34,355 nucleotides of DNA from an uncultured Oscillospiraceae bacterium. GTDB lineage: Bacteria; Bacillota; Clostridia; Oscillospirales; Oscillospiraceae. The stretch is from NCBI GenBank assembly GCA_949948775.1, contig CATLHC010000025.1, forward strand, positions 1-34,355, written 5' to 3'. Below, piece by piece: positions 1 through 7,642 of this stretch; positions within the stretch are counted from its first letter, which is position 1, and every line of letters starts with the position of its first letter. The notes beneath the pieces were generated by a model. It searched no databases. It was not told the DNA's origin and worked only from the letters and a program-made list of their open reading frames with translations. The translations under genes and the position numbers were made by a program.

Positions 1-1
1 G

Positions 2-1789
<1,788 letters not shown>

Positions 1790-1800
1790 AAACAAACGCA

Positions 1801-1828
1801 AACGGGGCGGTCACCCAGCCGCCCCGTT
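1801..1828 (+). terminator. Terminator-like hairpin after nrdD
   Basis: A perfect 10-bp stem (AACGGGGCGG pairing with CCGCCCCGTT) encloses an 8-base loop 11 bases after the nrdD stop. The stem is preceded by A-rich sequence, but only TTTC follows it, so the U-tract is weak. It may terminate only part of the transcripts and leave some read-through to nrdG. Confidence 0.6.
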
Positions 1829-1853
1829 TCACACCCCAAGCCGAATGATCTGT

Positions 1854-2060
1854 CACTGAGGCGCAGTCCATACGGTGCGTTAACGTTCAGTGCCTAGACA
1901 CCGGCGGCAGCACAAATAGAAGCACCGGCGTCGAAAGCCCCATGCGCCGGAAATCAAATGCCAAACGAACCGTATCGGGCGTTCCCCGGGGATACCCAAG
2001 GGGCTGCGGCCCCTTGGGCGAGCTCTTTGCCTACTTTCTCTCGCGTGTGAGCAAGTAGGC
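1854..2060 (+). other. Multi-hairpin structured leader upstream of nrdG
   Basis: The 266-base gap between nrdD and nrdG holds no gene but a chain of inverted repeats. CACTGA (1854-1859) pairs with TCAGTG (1887-1892) around an inner stem GCGCA/TGCGT (1861-1865/1876-1880). CCGGCG (1925-1930) pairs with CGCCGG (1945-1950). A perfect 10-bp stem, 1995-2004 with 2009-2018, is closed by a TGCG (UNCG-type) tetraloop. GCCTACTT (2029-2036) pairs with AAGTAGGC (2053-2060). The last stem ends about 20 bases before the nrdG ribosome binding site. I do not recognise a known riboswitch. It may be a structured cis-acting RNA or a dispersed genomic repeat. Confidence 0.55.
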
Positions 2061-2094
2061 CCCCGGAGGGCGGCCCCTCCAGAGGAGATGCAAA

Positions 2095-2643
2095 ATGAAT
2101 TTTGCGACCATCAAATGGGCCGACGTGGCCAACGGCCCTGGCGTCCGGGTATCCCTGTTCGTGTCCGGCTGCACCCATCACTGCCCCGGCTGCTTCAACG
2201 AAGAGGCCCAGGATTTTCATTACGGCCGGCCCTTTACCGGCGCGGAGGAGGACAATATCCTCCACGCTCTGGCCCCGGCCCACATCAAGGGGCTGTCCCT
2301 GCTGGGGGGCGAGCCCTTTGAGCCGGACAACCAGCGCTCCCTGCTCCCCTTCCTGCGGCGGGTAAAGGAAAAGTACCCCCAGAAGGAAATCTGGTGCTAC
2401 TCCGGGTACGTGCTGGAGGAGGAGCTGTGGAAGCCCAGCCGCGCCCGGTGTGAGTGCACCGACGAGATGCTCTCTCTCCTCGACGTCCTGGTGGACGGCC
2501 CCTTTGTGGAGGCGAAGAAGGATTTGAACCTGCGCTTCCGGGGCTCCTCCAACCAGAGGATTTTGAACGTCCCCGCCAGCATCGCGGCCCATGCCCCCGT
2601 CCTCTGGGACGGGGAGATGACCATACAGCCCATTACGGGATAA
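2095..2643 (+). CDS. nrdG: Anaerobic ribonucleotide reductase activating protein
   Basis: This radical-SAM activase uses a [4Fe-4S] cluster and S-adenosylmethionine to install the glycyl radical on NrdD. The radical-SAM CxxxCxxC motif is present as CTHHCPGC (Cys26, Cys30, Cys33), preceded by GPGVRVSLFVSG as is typical of NrdG. The GGEPF segment (LLGGEPF) that helps bind SAM follows. The length of 182 residues is slightly above the usual 155-175. The start ATG at 2095 is preceded by GAGGAG with 7-8 bases of spacing. It lies downstream of nrdD and 12 bases before dut, so these form a deoxynucleotide supply cluster. Confidence 0.96.
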   Translation: MNFATIKWADVANGPGVRVSLFVSGCTHHCPGCFNEEAQDFHYGRPFTGAEEDNILHALAPAHIKGLSLLGGEPFEPDNQRSLLPFLRRVKEKYPQKEIWCYSGYVLEEELWKPSRARCECTDEMLSLLDVLVDGPFVEAKKDLNLRFRGSSNQRILNVPASIAAHAPVLWDGEMTIQPITG

Positions 2644-2655
2644 GGAGGCCCCCAC

Positions 2656-3099
2656 ATGACTGAACCCGTCCCCGTCAAGCTCCTGGACCCCCGGGCCAGG
2701 GTGCCCGCCTATGGCTCCCCGGACGCCGCCGGGGCCGATCTATACGCCCTCACCGACGGGCCGGTGGCCATTGCCCCCGGCCGGACCGCCCTCATCCACA
2801 CCGGACTTGCCCTGGCCATCCCCCGGGGGTACGTGGGACTGGTGTGCGCCCGGTCTGGCCTGGCCACCAAGCAGGGCCTGGCCCCCGCCAATAAGGTGGG
2901 GGTCATCGACGCCGACTACCGGGGGGAGCTGATGGTGTCCCTTTTCAACCACAGCGGCGAGACGCGGGTGGTGGAGGACGGCGACCGGGTGGCCCAGCTG
3001 GTCATCACCCCTTACCTCGCAGCCCGGTTCCAGCCCGCCCAGGAGCTGGACGACACCCGGCGGGGAACCGGCGGCTTCGGCTCCACCGGCACAAAATAA
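2656..3099 (+). CDS. dut: dUTP diphosphatase (dUTPase)
   Basis: It hydrolyses dUTP to dUMP and pyrophosphate, keeping uracil out of DNA and supplying the thymidylate precursor; it is a cytoplasmic trimer in this family. All five trimeric-dUTPase motifs are visible in 147 residues: I (SPDAAGADLYA), II (ARSGLATKQGL), III (NKVGVIDADYRGE, catalytic Asp85), IV (DRVAQLVITP) and the C-terminal P-loop-like motif V (RGTGGFGSTG). The length is normal for the family. It starts 12 bases after nrdG with an AAGGAGG site at the nrdG stop, so the two are almost certainly co-transcribed. This fits a shared role in dNTP balance. Confidence 0.97.
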   Translation: MTEPVPVKLLDPRARVPAYGSPDAAGADLYALTDGPVAIAPGRTALIHTGLALAIPRGYVGLVCARSGLATKQGLAPANKVGVIDADYRGELMVSLFNHSGETRVVEDGDRVAQLVITPYLAARFQPAQELDDTRRGTGGFGSTGTK

Positions 3100-3105
3100 A
3101 AAGGC

Positions 3106-3130
3106 GGCCCCGGCGCACAGCGCCGGGGCC
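3106..3130. terminator. Bidirectional terminator between dut and a convergent gene
   Basis: A perfect 10-bp stem GGCCCCGGCG/CGCCGGGGCC with loop CACAG lies between the convergent dut and 3141-3617 genes. Read on the minus strand, it is followed by a T-rich run (GCCTTTTTATTTT), the stronger direction. On the plus strand it is followed by ATTTCG. Confidence 0.8.
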
Positions 3131-3140
3131 ATTTCGCTCA

Positions 3141-3617
3141 TTATTCGGGCTTATCCTCATCGTCGGCAGGGGCCCCGCCGCAGCAGCAGGGGGGGTCGTC
3201 CTCCTTGGGTTCCTCGCAGCAGCACTCCGTCTCGGTCTCCACGGCCTCCACCTCTTCATCGGTGAGCTGGCCGGCGGCCTTGATGTCGGCGATGCGCTCG
3301 TTGTTGTAGGAGATGCGGGCCATGGCGTCGGTGATGCGCTGGCAGGCGTCGGCGTAGGCCGCCTCGGGGGCGGAGCCCCGCTCGGCGTAGTACAGCTTGC
3401 CCAGCTCGGAGTAGGTCTTGCGGATGGCCTCCTGCTCGGCGGAGTTGTTCACCTTCAGCTTGCCGATCTCGGCGATCTCCTTGGCCTTGGCGGCGCCGGT
3501 GTCCGCCAGCTCCCTGGCCTTGGCCACGCCGGTCTCGGTCAGCTCCTTCACGCGGGTCACGCCGGTCTGGGCCGCGACCACAGCTTTGTCCTTCAGGCTC
3601 TCGAAATCAATGCTCAT
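3141..3617 (-). CDS. Hypothetical protein with 11-residue helical repeats and a cysteine-rich acidic tail
   Basis: I do not recognise a named family. The 158-residue product has no signal peptide or membrane segment. Residues 18-50 contain three consecutive 11-residue repeats of the form TG-V/A-x-K/R-x-K/R-E-L/I-x-E/D, as in LEA-type or right-handed coiled-coil helices. Residues 60-120 look helical. The tail is acidic and carries two CCC clusters (ECCCEEP and PPCCCGG), which suggests metal binding or redox chemistry. The ATG at 3617 follows TAAGGAGG at good spacing. A promoter lies at 3693-3721 and the shared terminator at 3106-3130, so it is a stand-alone transcript. Its function is unknown. 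Confidence 0.85.
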   Translation of the reverse strand: MSIDFESLKDKAVVAAQTGVTRVKELTETGVAKARELADTGAAKAKEIAEIGKLKVNNSAEQEAIRKTYSELGKLYYAERGSAPEAAYADACQRITDAMARISYNNERIADIKAAGQLTDEEVEAVETETECCCEEPKEDDPPCCCGGAPADDEDKPE

Positions 3618-3692
3618 GGGGTATTCCTCCTTAATCAGTTGTGGGCCGCCCAGCGGCGGCGTCCAACCCGCCGCTTCATTTCCACTGGAGCT

Positions 3693-3721
3693 ATTTTATG
3701 CCGATTCGGGAAAAAATGCAA
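3693..3721 (-). promoter_or_regulatory. Promoter for the cysteine-tailed repeat protein
   Basis: On the minus strand TTGCAT (3716-3721), a 17-base spacer and TAAAAT (3693-3698) form a good sigma-A-type promoter. It gives a leader of about 70 bases before the ATG at 3617. Confidence 0.6.
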
Positions 3722-3784
3722 GAGCCTTTGCCCATTGTTTAGAAAGGTTTAAGACTTTGTCAAAAATTTGGCCGTTTTTTCGGC

Positions 3785-4756
3785 TCATTCCCGGTCCTCT
3801 CCGGCCTCTCCGTCCAGCACCTGCCGGATGAGGAACCGGGGCCGGCCCTTGCTCTCCAGATACAGCTTGCCCAGGTACTCCCCGATGACTCCCAGGGACA
3901 GCAGAATCAGCCCTCCGATGAACCACACCGAGCAGGCCAGGCTGGCCCAGCCCGCCACGGTGTTCCCCGTGGCCCAGCGGACCACATTGTATACGATCAT
4001 GACGAGGGAGATGAAAAACACCAGGAACCCCAGCCCCGTGATCATCCGCAGGGGCTTGGTGGACAGAGAGGTGACCCCCTCCAGGGCGAAGGACACCATT
4101 TTTTTCAGCGGGTACTTGCTCTCCCCGGCGAACCGCTCCCCCCGCTCGTACTCCACCGTGTCGCAGGGGTAGCCGATCATGGGCACAATACCCCGGAGGA
4201 ACAGGTTGACCTCCTTGAACTGGGCCAGCCCCTCCAGCGCCCGCTTGGACATCAGGCGGTAGTCGGCGTGGTTGAACACCGTCTCCGCCCCCAAGAGGTC
4301 CATCATGCGGTAGAACGCCTCGGCGGTGGTGCGCTTGAAAAAGGTATCCGTCTTCCGGGAGGAGCGCACGCCGTAGACAATATCCGCCCCGGCCAGGTAC
4401 TTGTCCACCATGGCGTCGGCGGCGTCCACGTCGTCCTGGAGGTCGGCGTCCATGGAGATGACCATGTCCGCCCAGTCCTTGGCGGTCATCAGCCCCGCCA
4501 GCAGCGCGTTCTGATGCCCCCGGTTCCGGGACAGGTCCGCGCCGCACAGCAGATGGTTCTCCCGGTGGAGCCGGGTGATGACCTCCCAGGTCTTGTCCTT
4601 GGAGCCGTCGTTGACGAACAGCACCCGGCTCTGGGGGCTGATCTTCCCGGCGCTCATGAGGGTCCTCAGCTTGTCTCCCAGCCGCCGGGCGGTCTCGGGG
4701 AGAACCTCCTCCTCGTTGTAGCAGGGAACCACGATATACAGGGTATTGCCGCGCAT
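3785..4756 (-). CDS. GT2 family glycosyltransferase with two C-terminal membrane helices (GtrB/dolichyl-phosphate mannose synthase-like)
   Basis: It probably transfers a sugar from a nucleotide donor to a lipid-phosphate carrier at the inner face of the membrane, for wall or envelope glycan modification. The GT-A fold signatures are clear: VVPCYNEEEVLPET at the start, VNDGSKDKT (residues 48-56), the DXD metal site MDADLQDD (Asp103, Asp105), and QFKEVNLFLRG in the acceptor region. Two hydrophobic segments (about 240-262 and 276-298) near the end match the bactoprenol glucosyl transferase GtrB arrangement. At 323 residues it is a usual length. GGAGG lies 7 bases before the ATG at 4756. No flippase or polymerising partner is adjacent, so the sugar and acceptor are unknown. 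Confidence 0.92.
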   Translation of the reverse strand: MRGNTLYIVVPCYNEEEVLPETARRLGDKLRTLMSAGKISPQSRVLFVNDGSKDKTWEVITRLHRENHLLCGADLSRNRGHQNALLAGLMTAKDWADMVISMDADLQDDVDAADAMVDKYLAGADIVYGVRSSRKTDTFFKRTTAEAFYRMMDLLGAETVFNHADYRLMSKRALEGLAQFKEVNLFLRGIVPMIGYPCDTVEYERGERFAGESKYPLKKMVSFALEGVTSLSTKPLRMITGLGFLVFFISLVMIVYNVVRWATGNTVAGWASLACSVWFIGGLILLSLGVIGEYLGKLYLESKGRPRFLIRQVLDGEAGEDRE

Positions 4757-4816
4757 GGCTTGACCTCCAAAAGCGTTCCGCTTTCATTTCCTGTTTGTTT
4801 GGGTTGTGTCCGGTCA

Positions 4817-4845
4817 ATTTTACCAAAAAACCGCCCTCCCGTCAA
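4817..4845 (-). promoter_or_regulatory. Promoter for the GT2 glycosyltransferase
   Basis: TTGACG (4840-4845 on the minus strand), a 17-base spacer and TAAAAT (4817-4822) match the housekeeping promoter well. The -35 box overlaps the loop of the terminator hairpin of the upstream glycosylase gene. Confidence 0.65.
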
Positions 4846-4850
4846 GGGAG
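4825..4850 (-). terminator. Short terminator after the DNA glycosylase gene
   Basis: Read on the minus strand, a CTCCC/GGGAG stem with a five-base loop is followed by GCGG and six T residues, just after the glycosylase stop at 4856. The stem is short, so strength is uncertain. Confidence 0.45.
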
Positions 4851-4855
4851 CCCCC

Positions 4856-5467
4856 TCACAGGGTGAACCGCCACGGAAAATCGACGGCCTCCTCGGCGTA
4901 GTCGATGCCGATGCGCTTGCCCGCCTTGATGTCCAGCGGTTCCAAGTCCTCGGGCGGCGTGGGCAGACCCAGCTCCTCCAGGCTGCCGCAGAGGAACAGC
5001 TCCTGCGCGCCGTGGGGCAGGCCGTTGAGGGAGCGGTCGATGTTCATCCCGGCGCACAGCTTGCCCGGCCCGTTGAGAAAATTCTTCTTTTGATAGGCCG
5101 TCAGCCCCTCCCACTTGCAATGGAAGCGGTTTTCTGCTATGATATCCTGGTTGTGCCGGGGAGACAGCCCCCGGATCAGCACCGCCGCCGGCTCCCCCTC
5201 GGGCTCGGTGACGAAGTTGAGGCAGCAGTGCATCCCATAGATGAGGTATACATAGGCCGTCCCCGGCGGGGCGAACAGGGTCTTCGTCCGCTCCGTTTTC
5301 CGGTAGTTATAGGCGTGGCACGCCTTGTCCAGCCGGCCGATGTAGGCCTCCGTCTCGGTGACCCGGGCGGCCAGGGTGATCCCGCCGTACCGCCGCACCA
5401 GGTACTTGCCCACCAGGGATCGGGCGATTTCCACGGTGTCGCCGTCGAAAAAAGTCTGCGGGAGCAT
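4856..5467 (-). CDS. DNA-3-methyladenine glycosylase (AAG/MPG family)
   Basis: This base-excision repair enzyme removes 3-methyladenine and other alkylated or deaminated purines from DNA. Family signatures are present: VTETEAYIGRLDKACHA with catalytic Glu40 and Tyr42, His51, then PPGTAYVYLIYGMHCCLNFV, and NGPGKLCAGMNID towards the end, where the family has GPGKLCxALxI. The 203-residue length fits bacterial AAG proteins. I chose the ATG at 5467 because GGAGGAAAAGAC precedes it directly; an in-frame GTG at 5521 would add 18 residues without homology to the family. It is divergent from the EamA gene, with a short shared promoter region. Confidence 0.93.
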   Translation of the reverse strand: MLPQTFFDGDTVEIARSLVGKYLVRRYGGITLAARVTETEAYIGRLDKACHAYNYRKTERTKTLFAPPGTAYVYLIYGMHCCLNFVTEPEGEPAAVLIRGLSPRHNQDIIAENRFHCKWEGLTAYQKKNFLNGPGKLCAGMNIDRSLNGLPHGAQELFLCGSLEELGLPTPPEDLEPLDIKAGKRIGIDYAEEAVDFPWRFTL

Positions 5468-5501
5468 GTCTTTTCCTCCCCCCTCCGTGTTGGTTTCCCA
5501 T

Positions 5502-5530
5502 AGGATACCACACTTTGACACTTTTGAAAA
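5502..5530 (-). promoter_or_regulatory. Possible promoter for the DNA glycosylase
   Basis: On the minus strand TTTTCA (5525-5530), 17 bases and TATCCT (5502-5507), each matching the consensus at four of six positions. It would place transcription about 30 bases before the ATG at 5467. Confidence 0.4.
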
Positions 5531-5548
5531 CCCGGAGTTGAGCTTGTC

Positions 5549-6427
5549 ATGAACGAAAACACCCTAAAAAAACTGGCCAAGCCCATGATTGTGCTGGCCA
5601 CCGTCATCTGGGGCTCTACCTTCTTCATCCTGAAGGACACCCTGGACGACGTGGACCTGATGTTCCTGCTGGCTTTCCGCTTCACCCTGGCGGCGGGCAT
5701 CCTGGCGCTGGTGTTCCGGAAGCGCTGGCGGGCCATGGACCTGGGGTATCTCTGGCGGGGTGGGCTGATGGGCGCGCTGATGTTTGCCGCCTACGCCGTC
5801 CAAAACTACGGCCTCATGGACACCACCCCCGGGAAAAACGCCTTTTTCACCGCCGTGTACTGCGTCATCGTCCCCTTCCTCTACTGGGCGGTGGACAAGC
5901 TGCGGCCCTCCCGGTGGAACGTGCTGGCGGCGGTGCTGTGCGTGGCGGGCATCGGCCTGGTGTCCTGGGATGGAGGCATCTCCCTGACGGGGGGTGACCT
6001 GCTCACCCTGTGCGGCGGCCTTCTCTACGCCTGCCATATCGTGGCGGTGGCCAAGTTCTCCCAGGGCCGGGACATTTTCATCCTCACCGTGCTCCAGTTT
6101 GCCACAACAGCCCTTTGCTGCTGGATTGGGGCCCTGTTCACCCACGGCATTCCCTTGGACGGCCTGCCTGCGCGGGCCTGGTGGGTGCTGCTCTATCTGG
6201 CCATCGCCGCCACCACCGTGGCCCTGCTGTTCCAGAACGTGGGCCAGAAGTACACCGATCCCTCCTCCGCGGCCCTGTTGCTGGCGCTGGAGGCCCCCTT
6301 CGGCGTGGCCTTTTCCGTGCTGTTCGGCGCGGAGAACCCCTCCGCGTTGATGTACCTGGGTTTCTTCCTCATCTTCCTGGCGGTGGTGTGCTCTGAGACC
6401 CAATTCAAGTTCCTGCGCCGGAGGTAA
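5549..6427 (+). CDS. EamA/DMT-family transporter
   Basis: This is a drug/metabolite-transporter superfamily membrane protein of 292 residues, with about ten predicted transmembrane helices in two repeated EamA halves. Early residues ATVIWGSTFFILKD and the mid-protein segment TPGKNAFFTAVYCVIVPFL are typical of the first half; QNVGQKYTDPSSAALLLALEAPFG is the typical end of the second half. The substrate cannot be read from sequence; relatives export amino acids or metabolites. The ATG at 5549 has only a modest upstream CGGAG. The gene is transcribed away from the DNA glycosylase and converges on the hydrolase gene. Confidence 0.92.
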   Translation: MNENTLKKLAKPMIVLATVIWGSTFFILKDTLDDVDLMFLLAFRFTLAAGILALVFRKRWRAMDLGYLWRGGLMGALMFAAYAVQNYGLMDTTPGKNAFFTAVYCVIVPFLYWAVDKLRPSRWNVLAAVLCVAGIGLVSWDGGISLTGGDLLTLCGGLLYACHIVAVAKFSQGRDIFILTVLQFATTALCCWIGALFTHGIPLDGLPARAWWVLLYLAIAATTVALLFQNVGQKYTDPSSAALLLALEAPFGVAFSVLFGAENPSALMYLGFFLIFLAVVCSETQFKFLRRR

Positions 6428-6472
6428 GGGCTTTCCTTTTTTCTTTGAAAAGAGAATGAAAAGCGCGAAGCC

Positions 6473-6587
6473 GTCGCGAACAGGCGCAGCGCGACAAAAA
6501 GGAAGCGAAAAAAGAAACTTTTAGACTATTTCTATGGGAAATAGTCTAAAAGTTCTTTCTGGTTCTCTTTCTTTCAAGAAAGAGAAC
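6473..6587. terminator. Cluster of three hairpins between convergent genes
   Basis: The 181-base gap between the convergent EamA and hydrolase genes contains three inverted repeats: GTCGCG/CGCGAC (6473-6478/6490-6495), a perfect 16-bp stem (6517-6532/6538-6553, loop TATGG) and a 12-bp stem (6562-6573/6576-6587). Read on the minus strand, the 16-bp stem is followed by TTCTTTTTT, so it should terminate the hydrolase transcript. Such long perfect stems are more than a terminator needs, and the block may be a dispersed intergenic repeat. Confidence 0.65.
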
Positions 6588-6608
6588 AAATTAAATGCCC
6601 TTGACCAT

Positions 6609-7535
6609 TTACAGGTGCTTTTCCAGCCACGCCAGCACGTCGGCGTATACCTCGCCCTTGTTGATCTCGTTGAGCATCTCATGGCGCCCGCCGGGATAGA
6701 GCTTCATGGTCAGGTCCACGGTGCCGTGGTCTTTGAAGAAACCGTACACCCTCCGTACGCCCTCCCCGTTGGAACCCACCGGGTCCCGGTCACCGGAGAA
6801 CAGGTAGACCGGCGTGCGGGGGTCCATCCGGGACAGCGCCTTCTCGCTGGAGATATACTGCAGGCCGCCCATCATGTCTCGGAACATCCCGGCGCAGGGC
6901 ATAAAGGTGCAGAAGGGGTCCTTGAGATAGGCGTCCACCACCGCCTCGTCCCGACAGATCCAGTCCGCCGTGGTGCGGGTGGGCTTAAACTGGTCGTTGT
7001 AGGCGCCCAGGGACAGCTTGTTGACAAGGGGGCTTACCGTCTCAGGGCCCTTGAGGGCGCAGATGGCCGAGGCCAGCGCTTTGCCCGCCGCCACCAGGGC
7101 GGGCTTCTCCTGGCCGGTGCCTGATAGAACGCAGCCGTCCACCGTGCCGGGGTAGGCGCACAGGTAGGTCCGGGCCAGAAAGGAGCCCATGGAGTGGCCC
7201 AGCAGGAAATAGGGAATGCCGGGGAATTTCTCGCCCATGAGGACCCGGAGCCTGCGCACATCGGCGGTCACCAGCGTCCAGCCGTCCTTCCTGCCGAAAT
7301 AGCCGTACTTGCCGTCGTCCACCGTTTTGCCGTGGCCCAGGTGGTCCTCGCCGCACACGGCGAATCCGTGGTCCGCCAGATACCGGGCAAAGTGATCATA
7401 GCGGCCGGCGTATTCCGCCACGCCGTGGACAATCTGGACCACCGCCCTCGGTTTGCCCTCCGGCGTCCACAGGCTCGCGCAGCACTTGTGCACTCCGTCC
7501 TTAGAGGGGAAGGTAAATTCCGTAAACTCTGTCAT
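6609..7535 (-). CDS. Alpha/beta hydrolase, monoacylglycerol-lipase/serine aminopeptidase S33-like
   Basis: This is a cytoplasmic serine hydrolase of 308 residues in the lysophospholipase/monoglyceride lipase group. Seen: the oxyanion segment VQIVHGVAEYAGRYDHFA (HGxxE), the GEDHLGHG turn, the nucleophile elbow GHSMGS with Ser115, an acid in LFSGDRDPVG and the catalytic His in YPGGRHEML. Relatives cleave acyl-glycerols or lysophospholipids; the substrate here is unknown. The ATG at 7535 has a weak GGGTGA site. A promoter with a perfect TTGACA -35 lies at 7576-7604 and overlaps the divergent promoter of the S41 protease gene. The gene stands alone, ending in the hairpin cluster at 6473-6587. Confidence 0.9.
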   Translation of the reverse strand: MTEFTEFTFPSKDGVHKCCASLWTPEGKPRAVVQIVHGVAEYAGRYDHFARYLADHGFAVCGEDHLGHGKTVDDGKYGYFGRKDGWTLVTADVRRLRVLMGEKFPGIPYFLLGHSMGSFLARTYLCAYPGTVDGCVLSGTGQEKPALVAAGKALASAICALKGPETVSPLVNKLSLGAYNDQFKPTRTTADWICRDEAVVDAYLKDPFCTFMPCAGMFRDMMGGLQYISSEKALSRMDPRTPVYLFSGDRDPVGSNGEGVRRVYGFFKDHGTVDLTMKLYPGGRHEMLNEINKGEVYADVLAWLEKHL

Positions 7536-7564
7536 ATTTTGTTCACCCTATTCCTGTCATGGTA

Positions 7565-7573
7565 TGGTATAAT
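7565..7573 (+). promoter_or_regulatory. Extended -10 promoter for the S41 protease
   Basis: TGGTATAAT (7565-7573) is a perfect extended -10 element. No good -35 is present at the normal distance, as expected for the extended type. It would give a leader of about 60 bases. Confidence 0.55.
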
Positions 7574-7575
7574 AT

Positions 7576-7604
7576 AGTTTAATATTCCCCGCCCCGTTTG
7601 TCAA
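7576..7604 (-). promoter_or_regulatory. Promoter for the alpha/beta hydrolase
   Basis: On the minus strand a perfect TTGACA (7599-7604), a 17-base spacer and TAAACT (7576-7581). It interlocks with the plus-strand extended -10 at 7565-7573, so the two divergent promoters probably interfere with each other. Confidence 0.55.
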
Positions 7605-7642
7605 TTTACAAAAGGTCCGGGACGCACAAAAGGAGAAACACG

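Noticed and set aside
1870-1895. GCGTTAAC-type sequence reminiscent of an integron attC core
   Set aside because: The paired cores and the typical imperfect palindrome of attC are absent, and no integrase is nearby; the bases are better explained as part of nested stems.
4268-5503. Long open frame of 411 codons on the plus strand opposite the glycosyltransferase and DNA glycosylase genes
   Set aside because: It is antisense to two clearly recognised genes, has proline/glycine/valine-rich shadow composition and no ribosome binding site.
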